Assembly: GCA_001662425.1 (NCBI GenBank) | Contig: BDDC01001055.1 | Coordinates: forward strand, 530 to 34,661 | DNA from: Chlamydomonas sphaeroides | Lineage: Eukaryota; Chlorophyta; Chlorophyceae; Chlamydomonadales; Chlamydomonadaceae | Direction of reading: 5' to 3' | DNA: 34,132 bases | Shown here: positions 28,545 through 34,132 of the stretch, in pieces | Layout: every line of letters begins with the position of its first letter | Position numbering within the stretch: position 1 is the stretch's first letter | Notes under the pieces: generated by a model | The model's input: only the letters and a program-made list of their open reading frames with translations | What the model was told of the DNA's origin: nothing | Database searches by the model: none | Program-made: the position numbers and the translations under genes

Positions 28545-31500
28545 TCACGCCTCCAGCCGTGCCACCAGCGTGTGCTCCCCAAGCCCCGCCGCCCGCAGCG
28601 CCGCCGCCATCCGGCCGCGCGTCGTTGGCGCCGCCGCCGGCAGCGCGTCCGCCCCGCCGCCGCCGCCGGGCGCCAGAGTGTCCGCCAGCAGCCGCAGCGC
28701 CTCCGCCCCGCCCGCCTCCGCCGCCGGCACCGGCCCCTCGGTCAGGCACCGCAGGATGTGGTACGCGTCCCGCCGCGCCACGCCCCCTGCTCCCGCCTTC
28801 AGCAGCGCCGCCACTCGCGCGTGCGCCTTGGCGGAGACCTCGGGCGACACTGCGGCGCCGCCGCCGTTGGCGGCCGCCGCCGAGAAGCCGCCCAGCAGCC
28901 TGCTGAGCGTGGCGGCGTCCATCTTGCCCAGCTCCGGCAGCGCCGCCGCCTCCAGCGAGCGCCACAGCCGCGGCTCCGCCAAGCCCAGCAGCCCCAGGCC
29001 CAGCACCGCCGACGCAAAGTCGCGGGCGCCCATGCCGGAGGGGCCGCGCAGAGCCACCAGCTCGCCCAGCAGCCGCGGCAGCGGGCCGTACCGCTCCGCC
29101 AGCGACGGCGGCGGCGGGGCTGCCGCCTCCGGCGGCGGCGGCGCCGGGCCGTGCGCCGCCGCCAGGGCGGCTGCGAGCGCGGCGACGTCGGCGCTGCCGA
29201 GCGACGGCAGCCGCGGAGCCAGCGCGCCGCAGACGGTGCGGAGCATGGCGGCGCCGTCAGGCGCCGCCGCCGCCGCTGGCGGCGGCGCCGCAGCCAGCTT
29301 TGCCGCCGCCATGACCAGGTCCAGCAACGTGGGCGCGTCCAGCTCCGCCAGCTTGGGCCCCAGCGCCCGCCACACCGCCGCCGCCAGGCCCTCGGCGCCG
29401 CCGTCGAGCTCGGCGACGCCGCCGACGGCGTAGGATCGCAGCAGAGCGGCGGCGACGTCGGGCTGCAGCTCGGCGGCGTGGCGCGCCGCCAGGCGGCAGG
29501 CGGCGGCCCAGGTGCCGGCGTGGCGGTCGCGCGCCAGCACCAGGGCCTTGGCCATGGTCCGCAGCGAGCTCTGGCGGCGGCGAGGGAGGATTGTGTGACA
29601 GGGCACACAGGCAAGGTGGGGAAGAAGCGGACCAACGATGGCGATGGGGCCGCGCCAGCGCCCCCGTCTCCCCGTGGCGCCCCCCATGCGCTGCGGGTGC
29701 GGGCTCTGCCTACAGCCCTCCCCAGCGGGCCGGCGCCGCAGCCCAGCCCTGCCCCTGCCTCTAGCCTCCGCCCTTCCCCCCGTCTCCGCAGCCCCCAGCC
29801 CCCACCTGCGGCATGCTGTCGTCCACCTCGGGCCCCTCACCACCGCCGCCCGCCGGCGCGCCGCGGCCGCCGCCCGCCGGCTCCTCGCCCAGCGCCCGCA
29901 GCAGCTTGACCTCCGCCGCGGACCGCACCACCTCCCACAGCGCCTCCACCTCGTCCTCGCCCTCGCCCTCGCCGGCCTCCGCCTCCGCCCGCTGCACGCC
30001 CGCCGCGGCCGCGGCCGCGGCCCTGCCGGCCCCAGCCGCCGCCGCCGCCCGCCATCGCGCCGCCGCCAGCATGAACGCCGACACGGTGCGCGGCTCGGCC
30101 TCCACCAGGGCGGTGGAGCCGCGCGGGCTGGCCGAGCTGAGGCGCGCCGCCAGCGAGTCCAGCAGGCCGCTGCGGGCGGGCGGCACCACGCCGGCGCCCG
30201 CCAGGCCCTGCGCCGCGGCCGACAGCTGGGAGAGCGAGGCGGTGGGCGCGGCGGACTGCGGCGGCAGAGGCGGGTTTGGAGCGGGGGAGTGGGCGTGAGC
30301 GGGTGACTGGATTGTGTCGCGCGGCCCCCCGGCCCGCTCGCTGGCTTCCAGCACGTGTCGTGACCTGACTTGTTGAGGTCCGCCGAACCCCTCCACCCCA
30401 CCCCTCCTCTCTCCCATTGCTCGCCCCGGATCCCCCTGCTGCGCCCCGACCCACCACCAGCAGCGGCAGCAGCGCCTCCCCGCAGCGCAGCGCCAGAGCC
30501 CCAGGCGCCGAGGACGCGGGCGTGGCCTGGCGGGGCGACCCAGGGAGCGGAGCAGGGCCGAAGGAGGGGCGAGGTCGTTGTGGGCGCTGCCGCTGCCCAT
30601 CTCCGCCAGTCGACGATTCAGACATGCGCGCCCCAGCCCCAGGCCCGGCCTCGCCCCTCCCCGCGCCGCTCCCACCGCACCTGCTTCAGCCGCGGCAGGC
30701 GCGAGGCGGCGACGCACAGCGTGTGGGGGTCCAGGTCGGGGCCCACCTCGCGCAGCACCACCTGGCGGGTTGGGTGGTGTTGGGGTTCAGGCGCACAAAG
30801 CGAGGGAGGGTGGGCAAGGCGCAGCGGCCCGCTCGCGGCACCAGCCGCATGCGGCCACACGGGCGCTGGCTGCGCGGCGCAGCCCACCGCCCCCCACCCG
30901 CTCTCTTGCTCCCCCAGCGATGAGCAGCCCAGCACGCTGCACCCCAGGTGAACCTCCCTCACCCCGACCTGCCCTGCCCTGCCCCCCCCTTTTGCCTCCC
31001 ACCTGCAGCTCGGTGAGGTCCCTGCAGCCCAGCACCAGCTCCTGCAGCTCGCCCGACAGACTTCCCTCCGCCTCGCCCCGCCGGCCCCGGCCGCCGCCTC
31101 TCCGGCCGCCGCCTCCCCGGCCTGCCCCGCCTCCCCCTCCGGCCCCCTGGCCCCGCATCAGGTCGGCCGCCACCCGCACGTCGCGGCCGCTCTCAGACCA
31201 GCGCTGCAGGGCGAGGGGCGGGCCACAGCGGCGACAGGGGCGGCAGGAGGAGGTCAGGGTAGGGCAGCAGCGCCGAAACACCTGTGCGGGCTGGCCCTTG
31301 TGAACCTCGTCTGCCTTGCCCAACACAAATGCTCCCGGCCGCGTCCCGCACTCCTGCGCCTGCGGCCTCCCTCGCTCCGGCTCCTGCGGCGCCCCCCCTG
31401 CTGCCCCTTGCCGCCCCACCTTGTAGTTGTCCCGGTTCGCCAGCTTGGCCCGAGTGGGGCCCTGCCCTACGTTGGACTGGAACCTGGAGGCAGGCGGCAG

Positions 31501-32135
31501 GAGCGAGTAGTGTCCGGTGGGCGGTCTGCTGAACACCCCACGCGGCGCCCGGCAGGACGGGGCTGCTAGCAGAGCTATGCCACCCACGCAGGCCGGGGTG
31601 CTCGCAGCAAGGCGGCGCTCGCGGCCCAGCCGCCGCCGCAGGCGATGGCAGCAAATGCAGGGATCGGATCCCTCGGCAGTGCCACTGGCGGTGCTGCAGC
31701 ACTCCCGGGCCCCGTGTGGGGTGGGCCAGGCTAGCCGCACGCGGCGGGGCTCCCGAGCTGCAGCTGCAGCGGCGCGCCCTCCCTCCCTCCGAGTGGGCCT
31801 CACTTGTAGGAGAACGACGCGGCGGAGGTGGTCGCGATGCCCCGCCGCTGCTGCGACAGCTCCAGCACATGCTGGCGCAGCGCCGCCAGCAGGCCGCTGG
31901 GGCCGGCGGCGCCGCCGGGCAGTGCGCCGGCGCCGCTGCAGGAGGGCGCGGCTGGCTGTCCCGCATCCTGGGCTGCGGCAGCGACCGCCAGCTCGCGCAG
32001 CTGGGGCGAGGCTGCTAGCAGCTGCTGAGTGGGGTGCTGTGGGCCGCACAGCGCCGCGGTCCGGAGCAGCTGCGCCAGGACGCCCAGCACCGGGCGTGGG
32101 CCTGGCGGGGGCGGCACGCACGGGGTACAGAACAT
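28545..32135 (-). CDS. OPR/FASTK-like organellar RNA-binding protein, 717 aa, 6 exons
   Basis: Exons in transcript order: 32135-31804, 31483-31420, 31203-31003, 30761-30681, 30255-29806 and 29570-28545. All are GT-AG and in frame. The body consists of helical pairs of octotricopeptide/FAST-kinase-like type, for example ELQELVLGCRDLTELQ followed by VVLREVGPDLDPHTLCVAAS and RLPRLKQ, and later LDAPTLLDLVMAAAKL and MGARDFASAVLGLGLLGL. Such proteins in green algae are mostly organelle-imported factors for maturation or translation of single chloroplast or mitochondrial mRNAs. The first about 110 residues are basic and Ala/Ser-rich and include RRGIATTS, compatible with a transit peptide and processing site. 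Residues about 150-175 form a Gly/Arg-rich segment (GRGGGGRRGGGRGRRG), also suited to RNA contact. No RAP domain is visible at the C-terminus. The start at 32135 is the best ATG in frame, but an upstream exon is possible. Confidence 0.78.
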
Positions 32136-32834
32136 TAGCCTCCACGTAAGGAGCCTTGCCGCTCCCGGAGTTCATTTTACAGCAGTGCACAGCATGAACC
32201 GGGGCAAGGTGGCGCATAACATGCACGGTGCAACCTGATCGCGGCACGACGGTCTCCATCTAACGCCGCGGGGACGGTGAGGACGCAGATTGTGCTAGGT
32301 GCATACGAGATGTGATTTGAAAAGCAGATCGGCGCACTATTTGGCTTACCGGCCGCGCCCTCAAGCAGCAAGCTCTGCATCGCCGCTGGTCCCGAGCTGG
32401 TGCCGAGCGAGCTTCACGCCCCGCCCTGCCTCGCGCCTTGCGTAATATTGGTGAACGAATGGTCTGGTCTCCTGCGCGAGCGATGAAACTGCACCAGGCT
32501 GTCGCCGATGGTTCGGCTGCGTGGTTCTGGCGGCTCAGGTCATAATTGGGATCGCTATGTGAAGATGCGGGTGCACAGTCTATGGCGTAGGAAGCAGCAC
32601 GCGGCTTGGCTGGCGAATGAGCCGGGCGTGCCACGAAACCCGGCACTTTCAGGCCTTGCCCGAAGCCCACCCAATTACCCGTTCTGCTCCAACTCACTCC
32701 AGATTTGCAGAGACGCACTTTACAGCCGATTTCTGCCGCTCGCCGCCACAAACGACAATTCAGCAAAGTGTGGCCGACTCTACGCACGCCCGTGCCTCCC
32801 GAAACAACTCGCATTGTGCGCTGCATCTGCTGTC
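32136..32834. promoter_or_regulatory. Divergent promoter region, OPR-like and TsaD-like genes
   Basis: These 699 bases between two outward-facing starts have lower GC than the flanking exons and contain no supportable gene. Both promoters and 5' UTRs should lie here. I see no clear TATA box or repeat. Confidence 0.5.
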
Positions 32835-34063
32835 ATGGTTGGCGCGGCGCACACGGCCGCGCACGCTGTGTCGACGAAGTTTGCGAGGCATGGCGCGGTC
32901 GCGCCGCTACCGCTCACACCAAGAGGACAAAATCTAATCGCATGTAGTACACCTGCCTGTCGCCGTGGCGCAGGTAGGACGGCCGTGCGCTCACCAGTTC
33001 CCCCGCCCGGCGCCACCACATCCAAACCTTGACACTCCGCCGCACATCCGCAGGCCTCCTGCCAGGCTCGGGCACTGCCCCGCTCCAACCCCGGGCCGCC
33101 CCCCTGTGCGCGCTCTGGCCCGTGCCCGCCTACCACCAGCTCCCCTGCCCATCCTCCGCCCCCGCCCCGTCCGCGGCCGCCTGGCCGAGCCCCATCCGCG
33201 CGCGCGCACCCTTTCGCCGCGGCCTGCCCTCCGCCTCCTCCTCCGCCACCTCCGGCACCCCCTCCCCCTCTGCCTCCCCCTCTGCCTCCCGCTCGCCGCC
33301 CGCGGCCATCGTGCTTGGCATCGAGAGCAGCTGCGACGACACGGGGGTGGCGGTGGTGACCAGCGACGGCCGGGTGCTGGGCGAGGCGCTGGCCACGCAG
33401 GCCGACATACACGCGCAGTGGGGTGAGGGAGGGGTTGAGAGGCGTTGAGGGAGCTGCGGGAAGGCGGCTAAGTGGTGAGGGAGGCACGCAGGGCAGCGCA
33501 GGGCGAGGAGCTCCGGCCGCAGGGCCCGCCGCCAGCGCCGTCCACATGCGGCCCAGCGCCGTTCCACCTGCGGCCCAGCGCCGTACCACCTGCGGCCCCG
33601 GGACGTTCCACCTGCGGCCCAGCGCCGTTCCACCTTCCCTCCCCCCTCACCCCTCACCCCGTCCCCTTCTCCCCGCCCCCTCCCCGCCCTGTCCAGGCGG
33701 CGTGGTGCCCAACCTGGCGCGCGACGGCCACGCCGCCGCCATCGACGCGGCCGTGGACGCGGCGCTGGCTGCTGCGGGGCTGGCGCCCCACCAGCTGAGC
33801 GCAGTGGCCGTCACCATCGGGCCCGGCCTGGGGCTGTGCCTGCGGGTGGGCGGGAGGGCGGGCTGCCGGGGCGGGAAGGGAAGGGAAGGGAAGGGAAGGG
33901 CCGCTGCGGCGGCCGACCGGAGCCTCGGCGGGTGGCCTTAGCTGCAGTCTGGCCCCGCTGGGTCCGCACCGCCGCCATGAAGCGCCCCTCTGCGGCCTTG
34001 CCTTGCTGGCGCCAGGGTCTCAGCTGGCTCTCCATTCCCATCCTAGTCCTATCCTTCTGTCCC

Positions 34064-34111
<48 letters not shown>

Positions 34112-34132
34112 CCCCCCCCCCCCCCCCCCCCC
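32835..34132 (+). CDS. GCP1: Organellar tRNA N6-threonylcarbamoyladenosine synthase TsaD/OSGEPL1/GCP1, 5' part
   Basis: Member of the Kae1/TsaD/Qri7 family, which transfers the threonylcarbamoyl group to A37 of ANN-decoding tRNAs. Visible exons: 32835-32973, 33054-33422 and 33697-33845, all in phase (219 codons). The coding part leaves the window inside intron 3, so the metal- and ATP-site C-terminal half is missing. The ASKHA-type N-terminal motif AAIVLGIESSCDDTGVAVV is clear, followed by HAQWGGVVPNLARDGH, the AAIDAAVDAALAAAGL helix and VAVTIGPGLGLCLR. About 115 residues precede it, rich in Ser, Ala, Pro and Arg (for example APFRRGLPSASSSATS), as expected for a plastid or mitochondrial transit peptide. 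This supports the organellar OSGEPL1/GCP1 branch rather than cytosolic KEOPS Kae1. The start ATG is chosen because exon 1 splices in phase through GCAG|GTAGGA; it is the least certain part. Confidence 0.88.
33533..33634. repeat. 22-bp minisatellite in TsaD intron 2
   Basis: About 4.6 tandem units with consensus CAGCGCCGTTCCACCTGCGG plus CC. The first unit is one base shorter and the fourth has a diverged start. It lies in the intron between exons 2 and 3 and is probably a length-variable locus. Confidence 0.85.
33873..33900. repeat. (GGGAA)n microsatellite in TsaD intron 3
   Basis: Five full GGGAA units plus a partial one, just downstream of the exon 3 donor. G-runs on the coding strand could form a quadruplex; no function is shown. 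Confidence 0.85.
34065..34132. repeat. Poly-C tract at the window end
   Basis: A run of 45 C is followed by GG and 21 further C up to the last base. Such a homopolymer inside a gene's intron is more likely a sequencing or assembly edge artefact than natural sequence, although a real C-rich intron tract cannot be excluded. Confidence 0.85.

Noticed and set aside
28311..29909. 532-codon plus-strand open frame
   Set aside because: Antisense shadow of the last exon of the OPR-like gene. It has no ATG context, splice or domain support.
33029..33053. Starting the TsaD protein at 33029
   Set aside because: The codon is TTG and the stretch ends in an acceptor. An upstream ATG exon (32835-32973) splices in with the right phase.
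1..34132. Prokaryotic operon, phage, CRISPR array or insertion sequence
   Set aside because: The dense phased introns, transit peptides, TGTAA signals and plant-type proteins point to a nuclear algal genome. I saw no regularly spaced palindromic repeats and no transposase or integrase motifs.

Overview
The window is nuclear DNA of a green alga, most likely a core chlorophyte. It is very GC-rich. Genes are split by many short GT-AG introns, the pentamer TGTAA (the usual chlorophyte polyadenylation signal) lies downstream of several stops, and the recognisable proteins are plant or algal in type. There is no operon structure, CRISPR array, insertion sequence or recognisable RNA gene. I built nine gene models by joining exons whose reading phases agree across splice sites; the ninth runs off the right edge.

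Left part (1-9736): an 11-exon gene (304-3966, +) encodes an unrecognised protein with two membrane segments around a cysteine-containing loop. Its start lies in a 41-bp tandem duplication, and it has one apparent 1-base frameshift. Convergent to it is an 8-exon gene (5783-9736, -) for a 901-residue leucine-rich-repeat-like protein with acidic tracts. The two share a 1.8-kb 3' region with facing TGTAA signals.

Middle part (9737-22247): a 361-bp divergent promoter region separates the LRR gene from a 19-exon gene (10098-16441, +) for an unrecognised 1161-residue Ala-rich, probably helical protein. Next come an intronless BTB-domain gene (16813-19017, -) and a 7-exon gene for very-long-chain trans-2-enoyl-CoA reductase (19423-22247, -), the last enzyme of the ER fatty-acid elongase cycle.

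Right part (22248-34132): a 271-bp divergent promoter region leads to an organelle-targeted methionine-R-sulfoxide reductase B (22519-24682, +), followed in tandem by a group-1 truncated hemoglobin with an N-terminal acylation signature (25588-27026, +). Convergent to that is an OPR/FASTK-like, probably organellar RNA-binding protein (28545-32135, -). Divergent from it is the 5' part of an organellar TsaD/OSGEPL1/GCP1-type tRNA threonylcarbamoyltransferase (32835 onward, +). The window ends in a poly-C tract that looks like a contig or gap edge.

The genes do not form one pathway. The clearest functional neighbours are MSRB and the truncated hemoglobin (redox/NO chemistry), and the OPR and TsaD genes (organellar RNA metabolism and translation). 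The best candidates for new biology are the membrane-anchored hemoglobin, the two-membrane-pass protein, the duplicated start-codon region and the 1161-residue orphan.
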